Below, in pieces: positions 1 to 8,981 of a stretch of 64,000 nt of DNA. This DNA is from Sphingomicrobium nitratireducens (lineage in GTDB: Bacteria; Pseudomonadota; Alphaproteobacteria; Sphingomonadales; Sphingomonadaceae). The stretch covers positions 1,033,001 through 1,097,000 of the forward strand of contig NZ_JANJZA010000001.1 of the NCBI RefSeq assembly GCF_026157035.1, given 5' to 3'. The first letter of the stretch is position 1. Every line of letters begins with the position of its first letter. The translations under genes and the position numbers were made by a program. Under the pieces are notes generated by a model that did no database searches, was not told where the DNA came from, and saw only the letters and a list, made by a program, of their open reading frames with translations.

Positions 1-1211
1 CCGATATGGTCGGTCGTATAGACCTTGCCCGCCGCGATCCCGTTGAGCGCACGAACGATGCGCGCGAACTGGCCGGCATCGGGCGTCTGTCCGGAGAAAG
101 CGTGGTTTCCGTTGATCCACACGCCCACCCCGTCGGCGGGGATCGCGCGGGTGAGGATGTCGGACAGCCACTGCGGATCGTTGAGCAGGCTCTCGTCGGA
201 GGCGACCGAGCCGAGCAAGTGGTCGGAGATGTCGCGAGCGCGCCGCTCGTAATCCATCATCCGCTGACGTTCGCGCGATTCGATGCGCATTGCGAACATC
301 TGCGCGAACAATTCGCACACCGAACGGCGCTCGAAGCTGGGGCAGCGGGGACCGGCATAATGGTGGCACGCGACAAGCCCCCAAAATTCGCCGTCGACGA
401 TGAGCGAGATCGACATGGAAGCCTTCACCCCCATGTTCCTGAGATATTCGACGTGGATCGGCGAGACCGAGCGCAGCACGGCGAGCGACAGGTCGAGAGG
501 CTCTCCATGCGCGTTCTTGGCCGGCACGATCGGGACGGGCTCTGCCTCGATGTCGGTGATCATGCGTAGCAGGCTTCGCTTGTAGAGTTCGCGCGCTTGC
601 TTCGGGATGTCGCTGGCGGGGTAATGGAGGCCGAGGAAGCTGCCGATGCCCGACTTGGCGGCCTCGGCAACGACCTCGCCCGATCCGTCCTTGTCGAAGC
701 GGTAGATCATCACGCGGTCGAAGCCGGTCAGTGCGCGGACCTGGCGTGCGCCTTCGCGGAAGAAACCTTCCATGTCGTCGGCCTGGTCGAGCCGGCTGAC
801 CATGCCGCGCACGGTGCCGGTCGCATCGCCGTAGCTCTTTTCCTTGGTCGGCTCGGCTTCGACGATGATGACGCCTTCGTTCATGTGGATGGCTGCATCG
901 AAGCGCGCGCCCTGCTCGGTCAGTTCGACGTCGAACAGGCGTTCGACCGCATTGTCGCCGCGCAGCAGCGCGAGCCGGTTGCGCAGCGCATGGATTGCCT
1001 CGCCCGTGATGAAGTCGCTGGCCGGGTGGCCGATCATGTCTTCCGCGGTCGTGGGGAGATATTGGCTGACGTTGGTTGAAGCGCGCATCACCATCCAGTC
1101 GGATGACAGCGCCATGAGGAATCCGATCGGCTGGATCGCGCCGAGGAGGTGGATCGGCTCACGGTCGCAGTTGGTGAGGTCGACCTCGAATTCCGGATCC
1201 TGTTCGCTCAT
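1..1211 (-). CDS. bphP: Bacteriophytochrome (PAS-GAF-PHY photoreceptor), 3' part cut by window edge
   Basis: This reading frame stays open from an ATG at 1211 to the window edge, giving about 403 residues of the N-terminal photosensory part. The start reads MSEQDPEFEVDLTNCDREPI. Cys15 lies at the usual biliverdin-attachment position just before the PAS domain, which continues IHLLGAIQPIGFLMAL. The GAF domain carries the phytochrome motifs PASDIP, SPIHVEYLRNMGV and ACHHY. The last visible part fits the beginning of the PHY domain. Family members sense red/far-red light through biliverdin and usually signal through a C-terminal kinase, which would lie outside the window. It starts 16 bases after a heme oxygenase gene, the enzyme that makes biliverdin, so the pair forms a light-sensing unit downstream of purB. 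The output domain cannot be seen. Confidence 0.93.
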   Translation of the reverse strand, partial: MSEQDPEFEVDLTNCDREPIHLLGAIQPIGFLMALSSDWMVMRASTNVSQYLPTTAEDMIGHPASDFITGEAIHALRNRLALLRGDNAVERLFDVELTEQGARFDAAIHMNEGVIIVEAEPTKEKSYGDATGTVRGMVSRLDQADDMEGFFREGARQVRALTGFDRVMIYRFDKDGSGEVVAEAAKSGIGSFLGLHYPASDIPKQARELYKRSLLRMITDIEAEPVPIVPAKNAHGEPLDLSLAVLRSVSPIHVEYLRNMGVKASMSISLIVDGEFWGLVACHHYAGPRCPSFERRSVCELFAQMFAMRIESRERQRMMDYERRARDISDHLLGSVASDESLLNDPQWLSDILTRAIPADGVGVWINGNHAFSGQTPDAGQFARIVRALNGIAAGKVYTTDHI

Positions 1212-1227
1212 CCCCGCCTTCGCTACG

Positions 1228-1746
1228 CTAGTCCGCGGCATCCAGAAAACAGCCGAATACCGACGCGGCCGCCGTTGCGGCCCGAGTTCGTTCAACGCTG
1301 GATGGCATAAAACGTTCAAGCTGTGCAACGAAGTCTCGCCAGGCGAGCGGCGAGCGGTGCGAGAGGAAGCGTCGCGGGAGATGCGTACCGACCGTCCGGT
1401 CGAGCAATTTCCCGCCCAATCGCGAGCCTTCGAGGACATAAGTCGCGCCGGCAATCTCGGCGTCGGACGCGAAGGTCGGGACCGCCATCGCGGGGGGCAC
1501 GTCGGCACCTAATTCGGCGAGATCGGCGACCAGCGCCTCGCTTCGGCGCATCGCGGTCCATTCGGGCCACAGGCGACTGGCGCCCGCCTCGTCGAGCGCC
1601 TGCTCGATCGGCAGGAAGGCGGCGGCATGGGCGAGGAGAAAGGCGCGATATTGCGCCTCGTCGCCAAGGTCGTAGCCAGAAAAATGCGCGTCGAGACGGT
1701 CGTGCAGGGGCTGCGTTGCCGCCTTCAAAGACGCGCGGGCGTTCAA
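1228..1746 (-). CDS. bphO: Biliverdin-producing heme oxygenase (BphO type)
   Basis: The product of about 172 residues opens heme to biliverdin, the chromophore of the phytochrome encoded next. The N-terminus reads LKAATQPLHDRLD, whose His15 fits the proximal heme ligand. The helical body includes AFLLAHAAAFLPIEQAL and TYVLEGSRLGG, a typical distal-helix pattern for bacterial heme oxygenases. I place the start at a TTG (1746) that overlaps the purB stop codon as TTGA, because homology begins almost at once and no ATG lies in this region. A longer frame exists upstream but lies inside purB. The order purB-bphO-bphP implies cotranscription. Confidence 0.85.
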   Translation of the reverse strand: MNARASLKAATQPLHDRLDAHFSGYDLGDEAQYRAFLLAHAAAFLPIEQALDEAGASRLWPEWTAMRRSEALVADLAELGADVPPAMAVPTFASDAEIAGATYVLEGSRLGGKLLDRTVGTHLPRRFLSHRSPLAWRDFVAQLERFMPSSVERTRAATAAASVFGCFLDAAD

Positions 1747-3062
1747 CCGCCGAACACCCGCTCGAAGATCGTGTCGATCCGCTTCAGGTGATAATCGAGG
1801 TCGAAACTCTCCTCGAGCTTCTCTGGACTGATCTTCGCGGTCACTTCGGGATCGGCCTTGAGGAGGTCGAGCAGCTGCTGCTCCCCGTCCGATTCCCACA
1901 CCTTCATCGCGTTGCGCTGGACGATGGCATAGCTCTCTTCGCGGCTGAGCCCCGCCTGGGTCAGCGCCAGCAGCACGCGCTGCGAATGAATGAGGCCGCC
2001 CATGCGGTCCATGTTGCGCATCATGCGGTCGGGATAGACGAGCAACTTGTCGATGACGCCGGTGAGGCGGCCCAGCGCGAAGTCGAGCGTGATGGTCGCA
2101 TCGGGGCCGATGAACCGTTCGACCGACGAGTGCGAGATATCGCGCTCATGCCACAAGGCGACATTCTCCATCGCCGGCACGACCGCGCTGCGCACCATGC
2201 GCGCGAGGCCGGTCAAATTCTCGGTCAGGATCGGGTTGCGCTTGTGCGGCATGGCCGACGAACCCTTCTGGCCGGGCGAGAAATATTCCTCGGCCTCGAG
2301 CACTTCGGTGCGCTGGAGGTGGCGGATCTCGACCGCGAGCCGCTCGATCGAACTGGCGATGACGCCAAGCACCGAGAAGAACATGGCGTGGCGGTCGCGC
2401 GGGATGACCTGCGTCGAGGTCGGCTCGGGAGTCAGGCCCAGCTCTTTCGCGACATGCTCCTCGACGCGCGGATCGATATTGGCGAAGGTGCCGACCGCGC
2501 CCGAGATGGCGCAGGTGGCGATCTCGTCGCGCGCTGACTTGAGGCGGTCGAGGTTGCGGTCGAACTCGGCATAGGCCTGCGCCATCTTCAACCCGAAGGT
2601 GACGGGTTCGGCGTGGATGCCGTGGCTGCGCCCGATGGTCGGGGTGAGCTTGTGCTCCATCGCGCGGCGCTTGAGCGCTTCGAGCAGCTTTTCGAGATCG
2701 GCGACGAGGATGTCGGCGGCCTGTTTGAGCTGCACCGCGAGGCTCGTGTCGAGCACGTCCGAGCTGGTCATGCCCTGGTGAATCCAGCGGCGCTCGGGGC
2801 CGACCTTCTCGCCCGCCCAGGTCAGGAAGGCGATCACATCATGCTTGGTCACCGCCTCGATCGCGTCGATCGCGGGGACGTCGATCTCGCCCAGCACGTC
2901 GTCGTCGTACGCCTTGCGAAGCTTCTTCGCGTCCTCGGCGGGGATCATCCCGATCTCGCCCATCGCCTCGGCCGCGAAAATCTCGATCGCCCACCAGATG
3001 CGGTAGCGGTTCTCGGCCGTCCAGATGGCGGACATTTCGGGGCGGGCGTAGCGGGGGACCAT
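1743..3062 (-). CDS. purB: Adenylosuccinate lyase
   Basis: This 439-residue enzyme cleaves SAICAR and adenylosuccinate in purine synthesis and releases fumarate. The N-terminus MVPRYARPEMSAIW is typical of the short bacterial PurB group. The fumarase/aspartase-superfamily signature SSAMPHKRNP sits in the central third, and the HGIHAEPVTFG region and the catalytic-loop context EEYFSPGQKGSSAM are intact. Length is normal for the family. The 3' end overlaps the heme oxygenase start by four bases. The upstream neighbour radC is on the same strand 64 bases away. Confidence 0.97.
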   Translation of the reverse strand: MVPRYARPEMSAIWTAENRYRIWWAIEIFAAEAMGEIGMIPAEDAKKLRKAYDDDVLGEIDVPAIDAIEAVTKHDVIAFLTWAGEKVGPERRWIHQGMTSSDVLDTSLAVQLKQAADILVADLEKLLEALKRRAMEHKLTPTIGRSHGIHAEPVTFGLKMAQAYAEFDRNLDRLKSARDEIATCAISGAVGTFANIDPRVEEHVAKELGLTPEPTSTQVIPRDRHAMFFSVLGVIASSIERLAVEIRHLQRTEVLEAEEYFSPGQKGSSAMPHKRNPILTENLTGLARMVRSAVVPAMENVALWHERDISHSSVERFIGPDATITLDFALGRLTGVIDKLLVYPDRMMRNMDRMGGLIHSQRVLLALTQAGLSREESYAIVQRNAMKVWESDGEQQLLDLLKADPEVTAKISPEKLEESFDLDYHLKRIDTIFERVFGG

Positions 3063-3126
3063 GACGTTCCTTCAACGGGCGGATCAACGTTGGCGAGCGC
3101 CTAGCAAGCGCGGCTCCAAGCTTCAA

Positions 3127-3807
3127 TCACAGATGGCCGAGCGCGCGCAGGCTGGCAGGCTCGCCCGCGCCGACGATAAGATGGTCGTGCACCTCGATCT
3201 TGAGCGGTCTTGCCGCCGCGATCATGTCCTGCGTCAACAGGATGTCTGCGCGAGAGGGGGTTGAGTCGCCCGAGGGGTGGTTGTGGACGAGAATGATCGC
3301 CGCCGCGCCCAGCTCCAGCGCGCGCTTCATCACCTCGCGGACATGGGCGGCGCTTTCGTCGACCGTGCCCTCCCACATCGCCTCGTTTGCGATCAGTCGA
3401 TTTTTCGCGTCGAGGAAGAGGACGCGCACTTCTTCGCTTTCACGGTGCGCCATCGCGACGCGAAGGTAATCGTGGAGCGCCTGGCTGGAGGAAATCACTT
3501 CGGCTTCGGCGACCCTTGCCTCGAGCAGGCGGCGAGCGGCGAGGCGGGCGATCTGCACCGCGCCGATCTGAGCGTCGCTCAACCCTTCCTTGCGAAGCAA
3601 TTCAGCGTCGGCGCCGAGCAGCCTGCCAATCCCTCCGAATTGCGCGATCAACCGCTTGGCGATCGGCTTGGTGTCGGTCCGCGGGATGGTGAGGCCTAGG
3701 AGATATTCGACCAGCTCGTGATCGAGCAGCGCATTATCGCCATTGACGATCCGCTCGCGCAGCCGCGCGCGGTGGCCCTTGAGCTCCTCGGGGTCGACAT
3801 CTGCCAT
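3127..3807 (-). CDS. radC: RadC-family JAB/MPN-domain protein
   Basis: The 226-residue product has the RadC layout: an N-terminal helix-hairpin-helix region (KGHRARLRERIV, then GLTIPRTDTKPIAKRL) followed by the JAB/MPN domain. The metal motif HNHPSGDSTPSRAD is complete. RadC proteins were named for DNA repair, but their biochemical role is still unsettled; the fold resembles deubiquitinase-like metalloproteases. It is transcribed toward purB and diverges from the ydbH operon. Family assignment is certain, function is not. Confidence 0.93.
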   Translation of the reverse strand: MADVDPEELKGHRARLRERIVNGDNALLDHELVEYLLGLTIPRTDTKPIAKRLIAQFGGIGRLLGADAELLRKEGLSDAQIGAVQIARLAARRLLEARVAEAEVISSSQALHDYLRVAMAHRESEEVRVLFLDAKNRLIANEAMWEGTVDESAAHVREVMKRALELGAAAIILVHNHPSGDSTPSRADILLTQDMIAAARPLKIEVHDHLIVGAGEPASLRALGHL

Positions 3808-3893
3808 GCGGTTGGACGCTAGGGCGCACCGGCTTGCCGATCAAGCTCGGTTCGGGCACGGAACGGTCTCCCCTTGCGGATGTTGACGTGCCG

Positions 3894-6800
3894 ATGGATC
3901 GCGAGTTTTCCCAAGAATCTGTTCCGGCGCGCCCGGTCTGGCACCGGCGACGCGGCTGGCGCTACACGCGCCGCGCGATCATCGGCTTCCTGTTGCTGGT
4001 CGGATTGGCGGTGTTCGCCCTGTGGCTGATGCGCCGCCCGCTCGCCGAGGATGCGGTCGAGAAATATCTCGAATCCAAGGGCGTCCAGGCGACCTATTCG
4101 CTCGATCGCGTCGGTTTGAGGACGCAGCGCCTGTCCAACCTCGTGCTCGGCGATCCCGACGATCCCGACCTCACGCTCGACTTCGCGGAGATCAAGACGC
4201 GGGTGACCCTGACCGGCAAGGTCAGCGTCTATCGCGTTTCGGCGCGCGGCGCGCATTTGCGGGGTCGCGTCGCCGAGGATGGCACGGTCAGCTTCGGACA
4301 GCTCGACAAGTTGCTCCCCGAACCGAGCGGCGAAGCGTTCCGCCTTCCCGACCTTGCGGTCATTCTCGACGATGCCCGCATCAGCCTGACAACGCCGTAC
4401 GGACCGGTCGGCGCCGCGATCGCAGGGCGCGGCAACCTCGCTGGCGGGTTCAAGGGCATGGCGGCGCTGTCGTCTCCGGGCCTCGCGTTTGGCGAATGCC
4501 GCCTCAACGCGCCCAAGGGCCGCTTCGCCCTGGCGGTAAAGGCGGGAAGGCCCTCGCTCGACGGTCCGCTCAAGGCGGCAGCACTGGGCTGCGGCGACGT
4601 GCGCGTGGCGTCGCCGACGCTCGCGCTCGACATGGAGTTCGGCGAAACCATCGACAGCGCCAAGGGCGATGCCCGGCTGACGGCGGGCCGCATCGCGCTG
4701 GGCGGCGAGAACGGGATGGAAACGATTGACGCGCGGCTGACAGTGAAGGGCCAGTTCGACCGCCTCGTGGGCAAGTTCGACGTTCGCGGGAGCGATGCCG
4801 CGATCGCGATGCTCGATGCGAACGACCTGCGCCTGACCGGCGACTATCGGCTCGATGCGCTCGGCGGCACCTACCGCGTCGAGGCGCAGGCGCGCATGGC
4901 CGACGCCTCGCTCGACGATGACGCGCGCAACGCGCTCGTGGAGGCGGCCGAGGGCCTGTGGAAGACCCCGCTCGAACCGGTCGGCCGCAAGCTCGCGCGC
5001 GCGCTTGCTGCCAATGCCCGCGCGTTCGGTGCGACTGCTGACCTTCTCGTCGAACAAAGCAAGGACGGCCCGGGGCTCTTCACGGTACGCCGCGCCGAGA
5101 TGGTCGCCGACGCAGGGGCGCGGCTCGACATTTCGGGCGGCGCGGGCATCGCCATGCCGATGGATGGCGGCGAGATGCGCTTCGACACGGGGATCACGCT
5201 CGAGGGCGGCGACCTGCCGAGCGTGCGTGCCACCTTGAGCGATCCGCCGGGCAGCGCGCCGTTGCAGGGCCGGGCCGAAGTTGCGCCCTACCGCGCCGGT
5301 CCGTCGCTGGTGCAACTGAGCGACATCCGCTTTCTCGAGGACGGCGTCGGCACGGTGCGCTTCTCCACGATGGCGCGCGTGACGGGTCCGATCCCCGGCG
5401 GCGCGGTGCAGGACCTGCGCGTGCCGATCGAAGGCGTCATCATGCGCGGCGGTGTCTTCCGCATCGGGACGCGCTGCGTCGATGCGCGCATCGGGCGACT
5501 GACGACCGGCAGCTTCAACCTCGTCGACAACCGCATCCGGCTATGTCCCGAAGACGGCTCGATGGTCGCGGGAGGTCCCGGCCAGCGCATCAGCATGGGC
5601 TTCGCGAGCGGCCCGATCACCCTTCGCGGTACGCTCGGCGGCAACCCGTTCGGCCTGACCGCGAAGAGCGGGCGGCTCGACCGCAAAGAGGGCTTCCGGC
5701 TAGCCGGCGTCGAAACCCGCATGGGAAGCCCGGACGCTCCGGTGGTGCTGACCGCCGAAGAAGTGCGCGGCAATCTCAAGGGCGGGCAGTCGGGCACCTT
5801 CTCGGGCGCAAGCGCGGTGGTCGGCAACGTCCCGCTCCTTGTCAGCGAGATGGACGGGAACTGGCGCATTTCGGATGGCGACGTGTTCATCGACGGCGAA
5901 CTGACCGTCTCGGATCGCAACGATCCGGCGCGTTTCTACCCGCTGATCAGCGAGGCGGTGACCTTCACGATGATCGACGGGTTGATCGAGGCCAAGGGCA
6001 GCCTGCTCCACCCCTATAGCGGGATCAAAGTCCTCGACGTGGCGGTGACGCACGATCTCGATACCGGCCGCGGCGAAGCGTTGCTCGGGGTCGACGACCT
6101 CGTGTTCGACGAGCGCCTCCAGCCCGAGGAACTCACCCCGATCACGCAAGGCGTCATCGCGCTCGTCATCGGGCGCGTGCGCGGCGACGGACGGATCGCG
6201 TGGGGCGAGGGCGACGAGGTGGTTTCGACGGGCACCTTCGACATCATCGATACCGATCTCGCCGCGCCGTTCGGCCCGGTCACCGGGCTCGATACGACGA
6301 TCCACTTCTCCGACCTGCTCAACCTCCAGACCCCGGCGAACCAAATGATGCGGGTCGATATTCTCAACCCCGGTATCCCGGTCGAGGAAGGCTTCGTCAC
6401 CTACCAGCTGCTCGGCGGTCAGCTGGTCAAGATCGAGCATGGCGAGTGGCCCTTCATGGGCGGCACGCTGTTCCTCGAGGAAACCGTGCTCGACTTCTCG
6501 AAGGATAGCGACAAGCGCCTGACGTTCCGTGTCGAGGCGTTCGATGCCGAACTGTTCGTCAGACGGCTCGAATTCGACGAGACGGTCTTCATCTCGGGGA
6601 TCTTCGACGGTGCCTTCCCGCTGATCTTCGACGATGCGGGGGGACGCGTGACCGGCGGCCGCCTCGATGCGCGGCCCGGCGGCGGGATCATCGAATACAA
6701 GGCCGGGACCGCGGAACTGTCGCTGGGTGCCAAGCTGGCGATGAGCATCATCCGCTCGTTGCGGTACGAGGCGATGATCGTGCGCCTCGACGGCGACCTC

Positions 6801-7094
6801 GACGGCGAATTCGCGACACGGATGGACATTGACGGCGTGAGGCTGGGCGAGACCACCGCGGCGAAGATCGTCAAGTCGGTGAGCAACATCCCGGTCAACA
6901 TGAACGTCACGATCAACGGGCCCTTCCGCGGCCTGATCGCGACGCTGCAAAGCTTCAAGGACCCCCAGACGCTGATCAACGATATCCTGCCCGGACCGCT
7001 CGACGAGATCCCGGGCGTGGCGACCGAAGTCATCGTCAAGGACGAGAAGAAGGACACCGAGGCCGTCGAGGACGGCACCGAGGAGGAGAAGTGA
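3894..7094 (+). CDS. ydbH: YdbH-family intermembrane phospholipid transport protein (AsmA-like)
   Basis: The product of about 1066 residues has a basic, proline-rich start, one membrane helix near residues 25-45 (IIGFLLLVGLAVFALWL) and then a very long beta-rich periplasmic region. This is the architecture of AsmA-like/repeating-beta-groove lipid bridges. The C-terminus holds the DUF-type YdbH core (TTIHFSDLLNLQTPANQ, LDARPGGGIIEYKAG). In E. coli, YdbH with TamB and YhdP carries phospholipids to the outer membrane. It is followed without a gap by ynbE and ydbL homologues, which fixes the identity. I chose ATG 3894; a GTG at 3888 and a TTG at 3834 are possible earlier starts. It diverges from radC. 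Confidence 0.88.
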   Translation: MDREFSQESVPARPVWHRRRGWRYTRRAIIGFLLLVGLAVFALWLMRRPLAEDAVEKYLESKGVQATYSLDRVGLRTQRLSNLVLGDPDDPDLTLDFAEIKTRVTLTGKVSVYRVSARGAHLRGRVAEDGTVSFGQLDKLLPEPSGEAFRLPDLAVILDDARISLTTPYGPVGAAIAGRGNLAGGFKGMAALSSPGLAFGECRLNAPKGRFALAVKAGRPSLDGPLKAAALGCGDVRVASPTLALDMEFGETIDSAKGDARLTAGRIALGGENGMETIDARLTVKGQFDRLVGKFDVRGSDAAIAMLDANDLRLTGDYRLDALGGTYRVEAQARMADASLDDDARNALVEAAEGLWKTPLEPVGRKLARALAANARAFGATADLLVEQSKDGPGLFTVRRAEMVADAGARLDISGGAGIAMPMDGGEMRFDTGITLEGGDLPSVRATLSDPPGSAPLQGRAEVAPYRAGPSLVQLSDIRFLEDGVGTVRFSTMARVTGPIPGGAVQDLRVPIEGVIMRGGVFRIGTRCVDARIGRLTTGSFNLVDNRIRLCPEDGSMVAGGPGQRISMGFASGPITLRGTLGGNPFGLTAKSGRLDRKEGFRLAGVETRMGSPDAPVVLTAEEVRGNLKGGQSGTFSGASAVVGNVPLLVSEMDGNWRISDGDVFIDGELTVSDRNDPARFYPLISEAVTFTMIDGLIEAKGSLLHPYSGIKVLDVAVTHDLDTGRGEALLGVDDLVFDERLQPEELTPITQGVIALVIGRVRGDGRIAWGEGDEVVSTGTFDIIDTDLAAPFGPVTGLDTTIHFSDLLNLQTPANQMMRVDILNPGIPVEEGFVTYQLLGGQLVKIEHGEWPFMGGTLFLEETVLDFSKDSDKRLTFRVEAFDAELFVRRLEFDETVFISGIFDGAFPLIFDDAGGRVTGGRLDARPGGGIIEYKAGTAELSLGAKLAMSIIRSLRYEAMIVRLDGDLDGEFATRMDIDGVRLGETTAAKIVKSVSNIPVNMNVTINGPFRGLIATLQSFKDPQTLINDILPGPLDEIPGVATEVIVKDEKKDTEAVEDGTEEEK

Positions 7095-7324
7095 GCATGG
7101 ACAAACGCTGGATCGTGGCGGTGCTGGCGGCGGTGCCGCTGGGCGGCTGCATCACGGTCGATCCGCCCGACAAGCCGATCGACATCAACCTCAACGTCAA
7201 GATCGAGCAGGAAGTGCTGGTGCGGCTCGACCAGGAAGTCGACGCGCTCATCGCCGACAATCCCGAGGCCTTCCCGACCGAGCCCGAGGATGTGCCCGAC
7301 GAACCGCCGGGGGCAGGCGAATGA
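7091..7324 (+). CDS. ynbE: YnbE-like outer-membrane lipoprotein
   Basis: This 77-residue lipoprotein has a lipobox LGGC (Cys20 from the GTG start) after a short hydrophobic leader. It contains the family core PDKPIDINLNVKIEQEV. In E. coli, YnbE sits in the outer membrane and pairs with the C-terminus of YdbH to complete the lipid bridge. A strong ribosome-binding site (aggagg, 7081-7086) lies at the end of ydbH. Either GTG 7091, overlapping the ydbH stop, or ATG 7097 could be used. The acidic C-terminal tail (TEPEDVPDEPPGAGE) is longer than the E. coli form. Confidence 0.88.
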   Translation: MSMDKRWIVAVLAAVPLGGCITVDPPDKPIDINLNVKIEQEVLVRLDQEVDALIADNPEAFPTEPEDVPDEPPGAGE

Positions 7325-7692
7325 GCTTCGCGCTCTTCCTTGCGTCCGTTGTCCTCCAGTCCCCTGCCGACACCGGCGCGCTGGTCTTCGAGGCGATGCG
7401 CAGCGGGCGCGTCGCCGAACGCTATGATGGATATCTCGATTTCGCCGAGCCGCCGCAGCCCGCACTGCGCAAGGCAGTGGGCGAGATCAACATCCGCCGC
7501 CGCGCACTCTACGTCGATCTCGCCCAGCGCCGGAAGATCTCGCCCCACGAAGTCGGGGTCGCGACCGCATGCAAGCTGTTCGTTCGCGTTCCCGAGGGCG
7601 GGCTCGTGATGATGCCCGACGGCAGCCGGGCGCCCGTCACCTCCGCGGGCGCGCCGCTACCGTCCTACTGTCCGACCTCGAACGAGGACTGA
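7321..7692 (+). CDS. ydbL: YdbL-family (DUF1318) periplasmic protein
   Basis: The 123-residue product begins with a short hydrophobic leader (SFALFLASVVLQS) and then carries the DUF1318 pattern: EAMRSGRVAERYDGYL, a helical stretch with NIRRRALYVDLAQRR, and VGVATACKLF. E. coli YdbL is described as a periplasmic helper that controls YnbE assembly with YdbH. The start overlaps the ynbE stop (ATGA), so translation is probably coupled. Its last 28 bases overlap the end of the opposing DUF4163 gene. Confidence 0.87.
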   Translation: MSFALFLASVVLQSPADTGALVFEAMRSGRVAERYDGYLDFAEPPQPALRKAVGEINIRRRALYVDLAQRRKISPHEVGVATACKLFVRVPEGGLVMMPDGSRAPVTSAGAPLPSYCPTSNED

Positions 7693-8456
7693 TATTCGGG
7701 ACGCATCGCGTCGATCATATACTGGTCGATCGGCTCGCTGGTCTCGAAGACGCCCTCGGCCCACGGTCCCGCGACATAGGGATTGGCGATCAGGACGAAA
7801 TGGTCGAACAATCCGTTGCCGTCCTCGTCCATCGGCATGATCGTGATCTCGTCGAGCGACGGGCATTCGCCGAACATGCCGTCGACCACTTCGCCGCCGC
7901 GCCGTTCCATCCGCTCGCCTTCGAGCCACACGCACCAGCGCTTGCGCAGCGCCGCGTCGCGCCTTGGCTTGCCCGCGAACAGGCTTTCGACCTCGCTGTC
8001 CGTCTCGCGGTCCCAGATCAGCGCGTGCGTGCCCTGGTTGCCGTGCGCGCCGCCGGTGAAGGTGGCGAACTCGCGTGAAAGGCTGAGCAGCCGCTCGCTC
8101 TGGCCGAGCGGGCGATAGCTGACCTTGGTGAAATAGCCCGGGAATTTGCGTCCGTCCTCCTTGGCGAAGGCCGCGCCTTCCTCGGCCATGGTGCGCAGTT
8201 CCGCCTCGCTCGTCTCGGCCTCGGCGATCAGCTGGCGCGCGAGCGTCGCTTCCATCGAGGCCTCGATCGGCCAGGCGAAGGAGAAATCGACGAGGTCGTC
8301 CTTCTTCGTGATCTCGACGGCCTCGGGCACGGGATCGACCGACTTGGCGACGGGATCGCCGGTCTCTGTGGGATCGTCGGAAACGTCCTGTGCCGGAGCA
8401 GGGCCACCGCAGGCGGCGAGCGAAAGGGCGAACAGGAGAGGCAGGCGCAGGCTCAT
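7665..8456 (-). CDS. DUF4163/DUF3298-type lipoprotein
   Basis: The 263-residue product has a lipoprotein signal ending LSLAAC (Cys16) and a disordered acidic linker, then a domain resembling DUF4163 with DUF3298 as in PdaC and RsiV: FSFAWPIEAS, YFTKVSYRPLG, SREFATFTGGAHGNQGTHALIWD. The TGGAHGN stretch is the most characteristic motif. Such domains occur in envelope proteins and some bind lysozyme or accompany deacetylases, but no catalytic domain is visible here. An AAGGAG site precedes ATG 8456. Function is unknown; it is probably an envelope lipoprotein. It is convergent with ydbL. Confidence 0.75.
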   Translation of the reverse strand: MSLRLPLLFALSLAACGGPAPAQDVSDDPTETGDPVAKSVDPVPEAVEITKKDDLVDFSFAWPIEASMEATLARQLIAEAETSEAELRTMAEEGAAFAKEDGRKFPGYFTKVSYRPLGQSERLLSLSREFATFTGGAHGNQGTHALIWDRETDSEVESLFAGKPRRDAALRKRWCVWLEGERMERRGGEVVDGMFGECPSLDEITIMPMDEDGNGLFDHFVLIANPYVAGPWAEGVFETSEPIDQYMIDAMRPEYQSSFEVGQ

Positions 8457-8508
8457 CACGAATACTCCTTCACGGGGCCACTTGCCCCCTTAGAGCAGCT
8501 TGAAACGG

Positions 8509-8537
8509 TTGACACCATAAGGCCCCCTTCATAAAGG
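8509..8537 (+). promoter_or_regulatory. Candidate promoter of the atp F0 operon
   Basis: TTGACA (8509-8514) is followed after 17 bases by TAAAGG (8532-8537), about 90 bases before atpI. The -35 box is perfect and the -10 box is weak. A small inverted repeat CCCCTT/AAGGGG (8524-8539) overlaps the spacer and -10 region. Confidence 0.35.
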
Positions 8538-8625
8538 GGCGGCGCCTAGGCGGGCTTGTGGACAGGCCCATGCATCTCGCGCCAGCCTTTCCAATGGGTT
8601 GGCGCTTCTCGCAAGGAAGAGAGAC

Positions 8626-8961
8626 ATGGTCGAAAACGAGCCCGGGCAGGCACCGCCGAAGACCCCCGAGGATGCGCGGATCGATTCGCTCGAAGAGCGA
8701 CTTCGCGACGCGCAGGTACGGGAAGCGACGCGGACCGGGTCGATGACCCCGAAGGCCGACGAAAGCGAACGGCTGGGCAACAAGGTCCTCTCGCTGCTGA
8801 TCGGTGGACTTGCCGGCGGTGCGCTGGTCGGATGGGTGCTCGATCGCCTGTTCGATACCGGCAACCTGCTCCTCGTCGTCTTCCTGGTGCTGGGCACCGT
8901 GGGCGGCTTCTGGAGCATTATCAAGCTTGCGAACCGGCCGCGTGACGGGGCCGGTGAATAG
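8626..8961 (+). CDS. atpI: ATP synthase assembly factor AtpI
   Basis: This small membrane protein of about 111 residues has a charged N-terminal half and two membrane helices (LSLLIGGLAGGALVGWVLD and NLLLVVFLVLGTVGGFW). That is the AtpI/AtpZ pattern; these proteins assist c-ring assembly. The start at 8626 follows the ribosome-binding site aaggaagag; an earlier in-frame ATG at 8599 has none. It is the first gene of the F0 operon, 20 bases before atpB. Confidence 0.85.
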   Translation: MVENEPGQAPPKTPEDARIDSLEERLRDAQVREATRTGSMTPKADESERLGNKVLSLLIGGLAGGALVGWVLDRLFDTGNLLLVVFLVLGTVGGFWSIIKLANRPRDGAGE

Positions 8962-8981
8962 AACGGGACGCGGGAAGAACA

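Noticed and set aside
6-1079. Plus-strand frames at the left edge
   Set aside because: They are shadows of the bacteriophytochrome gene, which is open on the minus strand and carries Cys15, PASDIP and ACHHY motifs.
3819-5315. A 498-residue antisense frame over ydbH
   Set aside because: It has no recognisable domain and lies opposite the ydbH-ynbE-ydbL operon, whose identity is fixed by its three-gene order.
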